Shown here in pieces: positions 29,969 through 41,570 of a stretch of 64,000 nt of DNA. The position numbers and the translations under genes are program-made. Numbering within the stretch: the first letter of the stretch is position 1; each line of letters begins with the position of its first letter. The notes under the pieces are model-generated. The model was not told the origin of the DNA and searched no databases. It worked only from the letters and a program-made list of their open reading frames with translations. The DNA is from Cupriavidus gilardii (lineage in GTDB: Bacteria; Pseudomonadota; Gammaproteobacteria; Burkholderiales; Burkholderiaceae), in the NCBI RefSeq assembly GCF_008801915.1, contig NZ_VZOV01000004.1, positions 62,001 to 126,000 on the forward strand, given 5' to 3'.

Positions 29969-32104
29969 ATGACCTTGAGCCTGTTGCAAGAGCCGGTAAT
30001 GTCCTTCGAGGACTTCAACGGTCGCCCCCTATCTGGCGGGAAGCTGTACACCTATGCGGCTGGCACGTTGACGCCTAAAGCGACGTTTCAAGACCAAGCC
30101 GGAAGCATCCCGAACAGCAATCCAATCACGCTGAATGCTCGTGGTGAGGCCACTGTCTACGGATCTGGTAATTACCGGATGATCCTGAAGGACAGCAAGG
30201 GTAATACGGTTTGGGATCGCGACAACATTGAGTCCATCGATACGTTGGCAGGGGCGTCCACAAACACTTTACTTGCGCGCCTCGTAGATGATATCGACCC
30301 TGAAAATGGAGTTTCCCTTATCGGGGGAGCGCCGCGAGTAGTGAAGTCGATTAACGACCTCAAAGCCCTTCCAAAAAACGGTGCAAAATTTGTCGAAGTG
30401 CTGGGGTATTACGAGCCCGGTGATATGGGCGGTGGCCGCTATTGGGTCGATGCTGCCGATGATACTAGCGAAGACAATGGCGGCACAATTATCGTGGCCA
30501 ATGATGGCGGCAGGTGGAGACTGGCCGACACAAAGATCGTTTCTGTTCGCCAGTTTGGTGCCAAGGGCGACGGTGTGTTTGACGATACAGCAGCATTCAA
30601 CGCGATAGCGGACGCATGCACAGAGCGGCTCGTGCCGCCGGGTGACTGGCGGGTGAACTCCGATATGTCGCAACCAGGGGTGTGGATTATTGACCAAGGC
30701 GCCAACATCTCTAAGCGCCATTTCGCCGGGCAGCCTGGGAACGGAGGGGGAGCCATAGAGTTCAACAAGGCTCGCATTACTACCGGCCAACAATACCTTG
30801 CCGACCAGATCGATGGGCTTAGTTACGGATACGGGAAGAATGAGTACATCAACCCGTATTTCCGCATTTGGCAAAGGTTGGACATTTCGGGGGGGAACAG
30901 TGTGTCGTGTCCTTCTCCGACATTTGGTGATGCCAATACGTACAGCGGAACTGGTGGTGTGCGCACGTATGGCCCTGACATGTGGTGGGGGAAAGTATGG
31001 GGTGGTGCATATAACCCGAATAACCCAAGCGTCAATCCTGGTGCAGGTACGCTCGTCCTTGAGCGTAAGGAATACGGCAACACAAATCTACTAGAAGGGC
31101 AACCGTATTACCTGCGTGCCTCATTCACAGGTTTCAACGGTACCGAGGGACAGTATTTGGACCCGGTTATCGGAATGATGGACATCGGCACCAACTCAGC
31201 CGAGATCGGAACATGCACTAGGGATGCCCGCCGCTATGGCAAACGCACTTTCCGGATGCGTGCCCGTTGGGTATCCGGGGACAATCAAGTCAATGTTCGC
31301 ATGACGTACAACTTTGGGGCTGGAGGGTCGCCGGCTGTTTTCGTCAACCTTCAAGGTTTCTCCCTGAACACCGATGGGAAGATATATGACTACGTCGTAA
31401 ATTATGAAGTGCCTCAGCTAACTACCGATGGATATGGGAATCCCATCACATTCGGTACTCCAGGAACGGACTACATTACGACTGCAATAACTTGTGGGGC
31501 AAACGGCAACTACACGCACGACTACTTCGCCGTCGAGCATCGGCAAGGATGGGGATTCATGCAGTGGGAGCGCACCCCCTTCGAGTTGGACATGCATAGA
31601 TGTCGCTCCGAATTTCAATATGCAAAGGCTGCCTATGCTGGCAGCACTACCGCTAATGCAAACTATGGTGGCTGCGTTATTTTGTCCCCGAAGATGAGGG
31701 ACACCCCGAATCTCGATCTGGTCAAAATCGACTACAACGCAGGTGCATTTACTGGCGGCGTCGAGTCTATCTCAGTAACTGGGGGTGGGTTTAACTATAC
31801 GTCTGCCCCAACTGTAACGATTTCTGGCGGCGGAGGCAGCGGTGCTACCGCTACTGCTACGGTCGCAAACGGTTCAGTTACCGGCATTACGGTTACCGCT
31901 GCAGGTAGCGGCTATACGTCTCCTCCGCAAGTCTCTTTTTCCGGTGGAGGTGGTTATGGTGCATCTGCAAAATCCCACATCATGGCTACACCTTTCGCCG
32001 TGGATTCCAACGGAGGGCAGTGGTGGCTTAGGGCAGCCGTGACCAACAACAATTCACGTGTTGTTTGCCAGTTTGAGGCTAATGCGATGAGGGTTAAGAG
32101 GTGA
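29969..32104 (+). CDS. Tailspike / receptor-binding protein
   Basis: 711 residues. N-terminal head-binding part (about 1-90: SFEDFNGRPLSGGKLYTYAA, NPITLNARGEATVYGSGNYR). A pectate-lyase-type start follows (VRQFGAKGDGVFDDTAAFNA) but the long beta-helix expected after it is very short. The centre (about 300-600) is a different strand-rich domain with WGFMQWERTPFELDMHRCRS, and the end has two Gly/Ser/Thr-rich repeats (SVTGGGFNYTSAPTVTISGG, TVTAAGSGYTSPPQVSFSGG). Lower G+C than its neighbours, fitting a recently swapped host-range module. Confidence 0.82.
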   Translation: MTLSLLQEPVMSFEDFNGRPLSGGKLYTYAAGTLTPKATFQDQAGSIPNSNPITLNARGEATVYGSGNYRMILKDSKGNTVWDRDNIESIDTLAGASTNTLLARLVDDIDPENGVSLIGGAPRVVKSINDLKALPKNGAKFVEVLGYYEPGDMGGGRYWVDAADDTSEDNGGTIIVANDGGRWRLADTKIVSVRQFGAKGDGVFDDTAAFNAIADACTERLVPPGDWRVNSDMSQPGVWIIDQGANISKRHFAGQPGNGGGAIEFNKARITTGQQYLADQIDGLSYGYGKNEYINPYFRIWQRLDISGGNSVSCPSPTFGDANTYSGTGGVRTYGPDMWWGKVWGGAYNPNNPSVNPGAGTLVLERKEYGNTNLLEGQPYYLRASFTGFNGTEGQYLDPVIGMMDIGTNSAEIGTCTRDARRYGKRTFRMRARWVSGDNQVNVRMTYNFGAGGSPAVFVNLQGFSLNTDGKIYDYVVNYEVPQLTTDGYGNPITFGTPGTDYITTAITCGANGNYTHDYFAVEHRQGWGFMQWERTPFELDMHRCRSEFQYAKAAYAGSTTANANYGGCVILSPKMRDTPNLDLVKIDYNAGAFTGGVESISVTGGGFNYTSAPTVTISGGGGSGATATATVANGSVTGITVTAAGSGYTSPPQVSFSGGGGYGASAKSHIMATPFAVDSNGGQWWLRAAVTNNNSRVVCQFEANAMRVKR

Positions 32105-32209
32105 ATGGTTTCGTCGTATTTAGTACCTGCATGAAGAAAGCACGTTAGCAACATTTTTTGCGGATTTGCGGCCATAGATCATCTCAGGATCTTGCTTTCC
32201 ATTTATTCC

Positions 32210-32232
32210 TGCCGCCGCAGAGCGGCATTCTT
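32210..32232 (+). terminator. Weak terminator-like hairpin after tailspike
   Basis: Stem TGCCGC / GCGGCA with loop CGCAGA and TTCTT. The T run is broken, so it may only slow polymerase. The 139-bp gap between tailspike and holin holds nothing else recognised. Confidence 0.45.
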
Positions 32233-32243
32233 GTGGGGTTTAC

Positions 32244-32462
32244 ATGCGCTTGCCTACTCCCATTGAGGCTACCGGATATGCCGGGTCTATCGTATCCATT
32301 GGAGCGTCTCTCACCCTTACCGACATAGGCATCATCGTCGGTATCGTGACCGCACTTCTGACGTTCGGTTACAACGCTTGGTATATCCGTCGCAAGGATC
32401 AGCGCGAAGCGGAAGAACACGCGGCCAGGATGCGAACGCTGGGACCCGGCCATGAATCCTGA
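32244..32462 (+). CDS. Holin (HP1-family type)
   Basis: 72 residues. Hydrophobic segments SIVSIGASLTLTDIGIIVG and IVGIVTALLTFGYNAWYIRR, then a charged end (KDQREAEEHAARMRTLG). This matches phage holins of the HP1/holin_2_3 type in length and in the TFGYNAWYIRRK border. Because the endolysin has its own membrane signal, it may act as a small-hole pinholin rather than a large-hole holin. First gene of the lysis cassette. Confidence 0.82.
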   Translation: MRLPTPIEATGYAGSIVSIGASLTLTDIGIIVGIVTALLTFGYNAWYIRRKDQREAEEHAARMRTLGPGHES

Positions 32463-32907
32463 CCTGCGCCGACGTATTGCCGCTGCTGGAATCGCCGCCG
32501 CCGTGCCACTGGTCGCCACCTTCGAGGGACTGCGCCGCACTGCCTACCTTGACCCGGTTGGGATTCCGACCGCTTGCTTTGGGGCGACCCATGGCGTGAG
32601 GCTTGGCCAGGTCTACACACGCGAGCAGTGCGACGACCTGCTGGCGAAGGACTTGCTGGAGGCGAATGCCGGTGTGAACTCGTGCGTGCGCGTGCCGCTC
32701 AGCGAAGGACAGCGTATCGCGCTGGTGTCGTTCGCTTACAACGTCGGCCGGGGCCAGTTCTGTCGATCGACGCTCGTGCGCAAGCTCAATGCCGGGGACT
32801 ACGTGGGCGCCTGCAACGAGCTGCCGCGCTGGATCTACGCCAAGGGCGTGAAGCTGCCCGGACTGGTGAATCGCCGGGAGCAGGAGAGGGCGCTATGCCT
32901 TGGGTGA
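32452..32907 (+). CDS. Endolysin (GH24 lysozyme) with SAR domain
   Basis: 151 residues. Residues 9-24 (IAAAGIAAAVPLVATF) are a weakly hydrophobic, Ala/Gly-rich signal-anchor-release type span. The lysozyme triad follows with the T4 spacing: Glu25 (FEGLRR), Asp34 (YLDPVG) and Thr40 (IPTACFG). Cys in ACFG near the active site may take part in SAR control. Cuts the peptidoglycan. Overlaps the holin by 11 bp and the Rz gene by 13 bp. Confidence 0.9.
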   Translation: MNPDLRRRIAAAGIAAAVPLVATFEGLRRTAYLDPVGIPTACFGATHGVRLGQVYTREQCDDLLAKDLLEANAGVNSCVRVPLSEGQRIALVSFAYNVGRGQFCRSTLVRKLNAGDYVGACNELPRWIYAKGVKLPGLVNRREQERALCLG

Positions 32908-33389
32908 AGACCATCGCCGCCGTTGCGGCGCTCGCGCTGGCGTTCCTGGCTGGGTCCGAGTTCACCGCGCGCGGCAAGGATGCCGAGATAGCCGAGATTC
33001 GGCGCGCGGCCGCGGTCGATCAGGTCAAGGCCGCTGACCGGGCTCGCGCCGAAGAACAACGCCGCATCGCGGCTCAATCGGAGATTGCCAATGCTGCGAA
33101 ACAGGAAGCCGACAAGGCGCGCGCTGATGCTCGCGCCGCTGATGCTGTTGCTGGCCAGCTGCGCCAGCGTGTCGCCGAACTCGTCGCCGCCAGCCGTGCC
33201 GGCAATCCCGCCGCTACCAGCGGAAGCGAGGCAGCCGGCGATCCCCTCGGAGTGCTTGCCGACGTGCTCAGCCGCGCTGACCGCCGAGCGGGGATCCTGG
33301 CTGAATATGCTGACGCCGCCCGGATCGCCGGGCAAGCCTGTGAACGCGCTTACGACGCGCTGAGCCGGAGCGACGCACTCCATAGGTAG
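32895..33389 (+). CDS. Rz inner-membrane spanin
   Basis: 164 residues: N-terminal membrane anchor (VKTIAAVAALALAFLAG), then a long Ala/Glu/Arg/Lys coiled coil (about 30-105) and a C-terminal helical part (VLADVLSRADRRAGILAEYA). This is the Rz (i-spanin) plan. Acts with the Rz1 partner to fuse inner and outer membranes at lysis. The partner is encoded inside this gene in another frame. Confidence 0.85.
   Translation: MPWVKTIAAVAALALAFLAGSEFTARGKDAEIAEIRRAAAVDQVKAADRARAEEQRRIAAQSEIANAAKQEADKARADARAADAVAGQLRQRVAELVAASRAGNPAATSGSEAAGDPLGVLADVLSRADRRAGILAEYADAARIAGQACERAYDALSRSDALHR
33091..33363 (+). CDS. Rz1 outer-membrane spanin lipoprotein, nested in Rz
   Basis: 90 residues wholly within the Rz gene in the +1 frame; GGAG 8 bases ahead of the ATG. 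N-terminus MLRNRKPTRRALMLAPLMLL with lipobox LLASC, so it is a lipoprotein; the mature part is Pro-rich (PNSSPPAVPAIPPLPA), the hallmark of Rz1. It makes the outer-membrane half of the spanin. Nested Rz1 is a normal lambdoid arrangement, here 26 bp shorter at the 3' end than Rz. Confidence 0.82.
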   Translation: MLRNRKPTRRALMLAPLMLLLASCASVSPNSSPPAVPAIPPLPAEARQPAIPSECLPTCSAALTAERGSWLNMLTPPGSPGKPVNALTTR

Positions 33390-33401
33390 AAGCCAAGCGC
33401 A

Positions 33402-33417
33402 CTGTATTTTTGTACAG
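33402..33417 (+). promoter_or_regulatory. LexA (SOS) box
   Basis: CTGT-N8-ACAG with an AT-rich centre, inside a longer palindrome GCACTGTA...TACAGTGC (33399-33420). It agrees with the gamma/betaproteobacterial LexA consensus. The ATG of the next gene is only 7 bases later; TACAGT within the box can serve as a -10, which would place the transcript start at or next to the ATG. Confidence 0.85.
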
Positions 33418-33424
33418 TGCAGTC

Positions 33425-33631
33425 ATGCCCTACGACCACGACTTCGATTTCCCCCAGCAGCCCGTCTACGATCGCATCCCGAACGGCCCGTGCTATCGGT
33501 GCTCGAAGCCGCGCATCTACACCGAGTACGCCTACCGCGCCTGGTACCTGAAGTACGACTGCCCGATCGAGGAGCTGTGCCCGAGGCTCGTGACCTGCGA
33601 GCACTTCAGCCGTGAGCCGGGGGTGGATTGA
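33425..33631 (+). CDS. SOS-controlled Cys-rich small protein
   Basis: 68 residues. Five cysteines (23, 26, 46, 52, 58) with CYRC, a Tyr/Arg-rich centre (IYTEYAYRAWYLKYDCP), and VTCEHF at the end; a small metal-bound fold is plausible. No known family. It has no Shine-Dalgarno and sits just after a perfect LexA box, 36 bp past Rz and at the extreme right end of the prophage. SOS-controlled antirepressors such as Tum of phage 186 are placed similarly, but no similarity to them is visible. Confidence 0.65.
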   Translation: MPYDHDFDFPQQPVYDRIPNGPCYRCSKPRIYTEYAYRAWYLKYDCPIEELCPRLVTCEHFSREPGVD

Positions 33632-33790
33632 CCGCTGTTCAAAACATGCAGTAACTCTTTGATTCTTATAGGACGTATCCGCACGTTTTTGGCGCAGATG
33701 TTGTCCTGATTTTTCGCTGTAAGTCGTTGAATATAAAGATGTTTTCTTCGGTTATCTATGCTGCCATCAGGATCGCGACGTGGGTGTCGT
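33632..33790. other. Right prophage end (attR region)
   Basis: Phage coding ends at 33631. The 124 bases 33632-33755 are AT-richer than either side, hold no gene, and run into the cut host gene at about 33756. The crossover must lie at or just right of 33756, within the host sequence coding HDTHVAILMAA (33759-33790). The exact core cannot be fixed without attL, which is outside the window. Confidence 0.6.
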
Positions 33791-34310
33791 GGCCGCAGGC
33801 ATGCATCACGTCGACCTCCTTGCCGAGGTACTTGCCCTTGGCCTTCGAGGCGAACGGCACGTCGACGCGCTCCTTGACCGGCAGCGCGTCCATGTCGGCG
33901 CGCAGCGCCACCACCGGCCCGGGCTTGCCGCCCTTGAGCAGGCCCACCACGCCGGTCTTGGCGACGCCGGTCTTGACGTCCATGCCGAGCTTGCGCAGGT
34001 GGTCGGCGACCAGCTTCGCGGTGCGCGTCTCGTAGTTGCCGAGCTCCGGATGCTGGTGGATGTCGCGCCGCCAGGCGATCAGCCGGGTCTCGGCCGCCTT
34101 GGCGCGCGTCTCGATCTGCGCGTGCAGGGCAGGGTCGCCGCTGCTTGCCGGGCTCTGCGCCGTGGCAGGCGTTGCGGTCTGTGCCAGCGCCGGCGAAAGC
34201 AGCGCGGAGCCGCACAGCAGGCTGGCGGCCGCCGCCAGCGCCGACAAGGCGGCCGGCAGCGTCAGGAATCGTTGGCTGGGAGCGAAAGCGTGGGGGCGGC
34301 GTGCTGCCAT
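33756..34310 (-). pseudogene. M20-family amidohydrolase, 5' fragment cut by prophage
   Basis: 184 codons from ATG 34310 (AAAGGAGA upstream). A long signal peptide (SALAAAASLLCGSALLSPAL then AQT) and the front of an M20 aminoacylase/hippurate hydrolase: LIAWRRDIHQHPELGNYETR, VVALRADMDALPVKE, and MHACGHDTHVAILMAA with the first metal ligands. The stop at 33756 comes from phage DNA; the family is about 430 residues, so more than half is missing. The rest should be beyond the left end of the prophage. Probably inactive in this lysogen. Confidence 0.88.
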
Positions 34311-34494
34311 GTCGAGTTCTCCTTTGGTGTCGTTGTGGTTGGTGTTGCGATAGGTTCTGCAACGGGGCCTCTGCGTGCCCCTTGAGATTCCGGCCGGACC
34401 ATGCGCGGCCCGGCCGTTCAGGCCATCGGTGAGCAGGCGCGCCGCGCCCGCGGGGTTGGGTGTCGTGGCTGTCGTGGTGTCCCGACGGGAACCG

Positions 34495-35709
34495 TCAGGC
34501 TTCGAGGCGCAGGCTGTCGACGACCTTGTGCAGGAAGGCCTCGCATTGCGCGAGCTGCTCCAGCGCGACGAACTCGTCGGCCTTGTGGGCCTGCTGGATG
34601 TCGCCGGGGCCGCAGACCACGGCCGGGATGCCGGCGCGCTGGAACAGCCCGCCCTCGGTGGCGTAGGCGACCTTGCTGATCGCGTTGTCACCGGTCAGCG
34701 CGCGCACCAGCTGCGTGATCGCATCGCGCTCGGCGGCGTCGAGCGCCGGCGCCGCGGCGATGCGCGTGATGCTCAGGTCCGCGTCGGCATGCTCGGCGCG
34801 CATGCGCGGCAGCAGCACGTCGTTGGCATAGGCCTCGATGCGCGCGCGGATCGCCTCCGGATCGACGCCCGGCAGGTTGCGGTACTCGAACACGAACTCG
34901 CACAGCGCGGGAATCGTGTTCAGCGCGATGCCGCCCTGGATCGTGCCGGTCGATGCGGTGGTGAAGGGCACGTCGAACGCATCGTCGTAGGGCCCCTTGG
35001 CGCGGAACTCGTCGGCGAGGTCGCGGATGAAGCAGATCAGCCGCGCCGCGTATTCGATCGCATTGACGCCGCGCGGGGTCAGTGACGAATGCGCGGCCTG
35101 ACCCTTGACGCAGCAGCGATAGGCGTTGATGCCCTTGTGGGCGACGATCACGCGCATGCTGGTCGGCTCGCCGACGATGCAGCCCGCGGGCTGGATGCCG
35201 CGCTCGCGCAGGTCGTCGATCAAATAGGGGGCGCCCATGCAGCCGACTTCCTCGTCGAACGACAGCGCGTAGTGCACCGGTTCGCGCAGCCGCGCCTGCA
35301 GCAGCGTGGGCAGCAGCGCGAGGCTGGTGCCGATGAAGCCCTTCATGTCGCAGGCGCCGCGGCCATACAGTTTGCCGTCGCGCAGCGCCGGCCGGAACGG
35401 ATCGGTGCTCCAGTCCTGGCCGTCGACCGGCACCACGTCGGTATGCCCGGACAGCACGATGCCGCGCTGCTCGCTGCCGTCGGCCGCGGGCACGGTCACA
35501 TGCAGATTGGCCTTGTTGCGCTGCGGGTTGTAGCTCAGGTGGGGCTTCAGGCCGCGGGCGGCGAAGTGGTCGCGCACCGTCTCGATCAGGCCCAGATTGG
35601 ATTCGCGGCTGGTGGTGTCGAACTCGATCAGCCGGCGGGTCCAGTCGAGGGCGGCGTGTTCGGGAGTGTCCGTGAAGGCGTCGGCGGGAGCAGGGGTATG
35701 GGCTGGCAT
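34495..35709 (-). CDS. argE: Acetylornithine deacetylase
   Basis: 404 residues. M20 metallopeptidase: VLSGHTDVVPVDGQDWSTDP and YGRGACDMKGFIG carry the first metal ligands, SFDEEVGCMGAP the catalytic Glu pair, and GGLFQRAGIPAVVCGPG the last part. ALTGDNAISKVAYATEGGLF and the short linker suit ArgE over DapE or carboxypeptidase. It removes the acetyl group from N-acetylornithine in arginine synthesis, in the cytoplasm. It lies 88 bp after mfd on the same strand, and 184 bp before the cut amidohydrolase. Confidence 0.88.
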   Translation of the reverse strand: MPAHTPAPADAFTDTPEHAALDWTRRLIEFDTTSRESNLGLIETVRDHFAARGLKPHLSYNPQRNKANLHVTVPAADGSEQRGIVLSGHTDVVPVDGQDWSTDPFRPALRDGKLYGRGACDMKGFIGTSLALLPTLLQARLREPVHYALSFDEEVGCMGAPYLIDDLRERGIQPAGCIVGEPTSMRVIVAHKGINAYRCCVKGQAAHSSLTPRGVNAIEYAARLICFIRDLADEFRAKGPYDDAFDVPFTTASTGTIQGGIALNTIPALCEFVFEYRNLPGVDPEAIRARIEAYANDVLLPRMRAEHADADLSITRIAAAPALDAAERDAITQLVRALTGDNAISKVAYATEGGLFQRAGIPAVVCGPGDIQQAHKADEFVALEQLAQCEAFLHKVVDSLRLEA

Positions 35710-35797
35710 GCGGCAGGATCACGCTGTTGGATGTCCGATCCTACACCTGGACATGTGCCGGGGTCCACTTTGCCGCGCCGTGTCCCCCGGCACATCG

Positions 35798-39283
<3,486 letters not shown>

Positions 39284-39344
39284 AAAGCGGTTCGGATCAA
39301 ACGACGACGCCCCGCCGGCAACGCGGGCGGGGGTGTCGAGAAGA

Positions 39345-39362
39345 GGGTCGTATTATAGAATG
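39345..39362 (-). promoter_or_regulatory. -10 element in the mfd/ispD divergent gap
   Basis: Minus strand TATAAT (plus 39352-39357) lies about 70 bases before mfd. The same bases read TATTAT on the plus strand, facing ispD. No good -35 box is visible for either, so this is a possible shared promoter only. Confidence 0.4.
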
Positions 39363-39444
39363 CGCAGCGCCCGGCCATCGGCCGCCACATTCGGGCGCCG
39401 CCTGCCTTGCCGCCCGCCGATTCCCTTATCCGCCTGTCCGCCGC

Positions 39445-40245
39445 ATGTCCGAACGACGTTTTGCCCTGATTCCCTGTGCCGGCAGCGGCAGCCGCGCGGG
39501 CGCGGGCCTGCCCAAGCAGTATCGCGAGCTGGCCGGCCATCCGATGATCTGGTATGCGCTCGCCGCGTTCTCGGCTTGCGAGTCGATCAGCGCGACCGCG
39601 CTGGTGCTGGCGCCGGACGATCTGCCGCTGGAGGCGCGCTTCGGCTCGGCGGCCTTCGCCGGGCTGCGCTTCGATACGGCCTTCGTCGGCGGCTCGTCGC
39701 GCCATGAATCGGTGTTGAACGGCTTGCGGCATCTGGTCCAGCTCGGCGCCGAGGATCAGGACTGGGTGCTGGTCCACGACGCCGCCCGTCCCGGGTTGAC
39801 GCCGCTGATGATCGATACGCTGATCCGCGCGGTGGAAGGCGACGATGGCGACGGTCCCGACGCGGCAATCGGCGGCATCCTGGCGGTGCCCGTGCCCGAT
39901 ACGCTCAAGCGTGCCGAAGCCGAGCCGCTGCATCCGGCCCGGCCCTCGCAGCCCTCCCGCATCGGCGGCACCGTGCCGCGCGAAGGGCTGTGGCAGGCGC
40001 AGACCCCGCAGATGTTCCGCGTCGGCGTCCTGCGTCAGGCGCTGGAGGACGCGCTTGCCAGCGGCGCGGTCGTGACCGACGAGGCCAGCGCGATCGAGCG
40101 GCTCGGCCTGAAGCCGCGGCTGGTCAACGGCTCGCTGCGCAATTTCAAGGTGACCTATCCCGAGGACTTCGCACTGGCCGAAGTCCTGCTCGGCGGCCAG
40201 CCCGCCGCCGCTTCTTCTGGTTCTTCTGGAGACCGACCGCGATGA
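39445..40245 (+). CDS. ispD: 2-C-methyl-D-erythritol 4-phosphate cytidylyltransferase
   Basis: 266 residues. Nucleotidyltransferase front [20 protein letters not shown] with [12 protein letters not shown], then [14 protein letters not shown] and [18 protein letters not shown], all conserved in Isp[20 protein letters not shown] is the substrate loop. Makes CDP-methylerythritol in the isoprenoid (MEP) pathway. Its stop overlaps ispF. A low-complexity Ala/Ser end ([11 protein letters not shown]) is slightly longer than usual. Confidence 0.95.
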   Translation: MSERRFALIPCAGSGSRAGAGLPKQYRELAGHPMIWYALAAFSACESISATALVLAPDDLPLEARFGSAAFAGLRFDTAFVGGSSRHESVLNGLRHLVQLGAEDQDWVLVHDAARPGLTPLMIDTLIRAVEGDDGDGPDAAIGGILAVPVPDTLKRAEAEPLHPARPSQPSRIGGTVPREGLWQAQTPQMFRVGVLRQALEDALASGAVVTDEASAIERLGLKPRLVNGSLRNFKVTYPEDFALAEVLLGGQPAAASSGSSGDRPR

Positions 40246-40751
40246 TGCCCTTCGATATCCGCGTGGGACAAGGCTACGACGTGCACGCGCTGGTGCCGGG
40301 CCGCAAGCTGGTGCTCGGCGGCGTGGAGATTCCCCACGACCGCGGCCTGCTCGGCCATTCCGATGCCGATGCCTTGCTGCATGCGATCACCGACGCCTTG
40401 TTCGGGGCCGCGGCGCTCGGCGATATCGGCCGGCATTTCCCCGACACCGATCCCGCCTTTGCCGGCGCCGACAGCCGCGCGCTGCTGCGCGAGGCGGTGC
40501 GGCGTGTGCGCGAGGCCGGCTATGAAGTGGGCAATGTCGATGCGACGGTGATCGCGCAATCGCCGAAGCTGGCGCCGCATATCGGCGCGATGGTGGCCAA
40601 TCTGGCCGAGGATCTGGGCATCGCGGCCGGCCGCTGCAACGTCAAGGCCAAGACCAACGAGAAGCTGGGCTTCGAAGGGCGCCAGGAGGGCATCGTCGCG
40701 CAGGCGGTGGTGCTGCTGTGGCGCGGCGCCATCGTCGCGCCGCAGGACTGA
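40242..40751 (+). CDS. ispF: 2-C-methyl-D-erythritol 2,4-cyclodiphosphate synthase
   Basis: 169 residues. [20 protein letters not shown] gives the Asp/His zinc ligands; [20 protein letters not shown] and [12 protein letters not shown] are the trimer active-site loops; [17 protein letters not shown] the substrate loop. Converts CDP-ME-2-phosphate to the cyclic diphosphate in the MEP pathway. Adjacent, overlapping ispD-ispF is usual. Two consecutive ATGs; the first overlaps the ispD stop. Products feed, among others, squalene made by the hpn genes. Confidence 0.96.
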   Translation: MMPFDIRVGQGYDVHALVPGRKLVLGGVEIPHDRGLLGHSDADALLHAITDALFGAAALGDIGRHFPDTDPAFAGADSRALLREAVRRVREAGYEVGNVDATVIAQSPKLAPHIGAMVANLAEDLGIAAGRCNVKAKTNEKLGFEGRQEGIVAQAVVLLWRGAIVAPQD

Positions 40752-40813
40752 GCGCTTGCGCGTCGAGAGCGCGTCGAGAGCTCGGCATCGCGCTTTCGGC
40801 GCGATGCGTGCCG

Positions 40814-41389
40814 CTACAGGCCCGGCTGCGGCGCGTCGGCTTCCTTCGGCTCGATCGCGTAGACGTAGTCGACCAGCCGTTCCAGCGGCCCCGAGCGCGC
40901 GCCCGCCTCGGTCCGCTTGACGAAGCCCATCTGCTGGCACAGCCGGTTGGCGGCACCCATTTCCGGCATGGTGCGCACCACCAGCGCCTGCGCGCCGATA
41001 TCGCGCGCACGCTCGATGCAGATCTGCATCAGCGTCCGTCCGAGCCCCAGGCCGCGCGCCTGCGGGCTGACCGACAGCAGCCGCGCCTCGGGCAGGGCCA
41101 GCGTCACCGTGCTGCCGTCCAGCGCCTGCAGCGTCGCGCCCGGGTGGCAGAACAGCACCGCGCCGCTGATGCCGTGATCGGTCTCGGCGACCCACCATTC
41201 CATGTCGGACGTATTGGTCGCGAGCACCGAACGCATGCCCTGCTGGAAGGACGCGCGGCAGTCCTCCATGATCTCGAGCTCGTACTGCGCATACGCTTCC
41301 TGCGTGACCGCGGCGATCTGGCCCCAGTCCGAAGCGGTGGCGAGACGATAGTGGAAATGCGGCGAGGAGGGCGAGGGCAGTTGGCTCAT
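40814..41389 (-). CDS. GNAT-family N-acetyltransferase
   Basis: 191 residues from ATG 41389. The acetyl-CoA site is clear: LLSVSPQARGLGLGRTLMQI (motif A, R/Q-x-x-G-x-G/A) and ALVVRTMPEMGAANRLCQQM with GFVKR. Substrate cannot be predicted. Stand-alone, convergent with ispF (62 bp). Confidence 0.82.
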   Translation of the reverse strand: MSQLPSPSSPHFHYRLATASDWGQIAAVTQEAYAQYELEIMEDCRASFQQGMRSVLATNTSDMEWWVAETDHGISGAVLFCHPGATLQALDGSTVTLALPEARLLSVSPQARGLGLGRTLMQICIERARDIGAQALVVRTMPEMGAANRLCQQMGFVKRTEAGARSGPLERLVDYVYAIEPKEADAPQPGL

Positions 41390-41570
41390 GGAGGGTCCGC
41401 GAAGCAGAATCTGCCTCGATTGTAGGCCGGACCGTGCACAAATGCAGTCGGAGAAATGCGGACGCGCGGCGCCGCCGGCGCGCCGGAAATGACGATGGCC
41501 GCCCAAGGCGGCCATCGGCGATGCGGGATGCCCGCGTGGGCGGGATCCGGTCAGGACAGGCGATGCAGCC

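Larger units (their letters stand above)
1..33755. mobile_element. P22-like prophage, left end outside window
   Basis: A continuous phage genome: leftward recombination operon, repressor/Cro switch, replication genes, terminase, portal, scaffold, coat, ejection proteins, tailspike and lysis cassette, in the usual order of a temperate podovirus. The right boundary is placed where the open reading frame of a host M20 amidohydrolase is cut at 33756. No integrase is visible, so it should lie left of position 1, beyond ninB, with attL and the missing 3' part of the host gene. No obvious inactivating lesion was seen in the structural or lysis genes, so the element looks largely intact, but this cannot be proved from a partial view. 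Confidence 0.93.

Noticed and set aside
33632..33755. Integrase or small gene at the right prophage end
   Set aside because: No frame of useful length or integrase motif was found; the integrase is expected beyond the left edge.
1..33755. CRISPR array or restriction system in the prophage
   Set aside because: No regularly spaced repeats of CRISPR type and no restriction-modification proteins were seen; the only short-period repeats are the GCAACG iterons.
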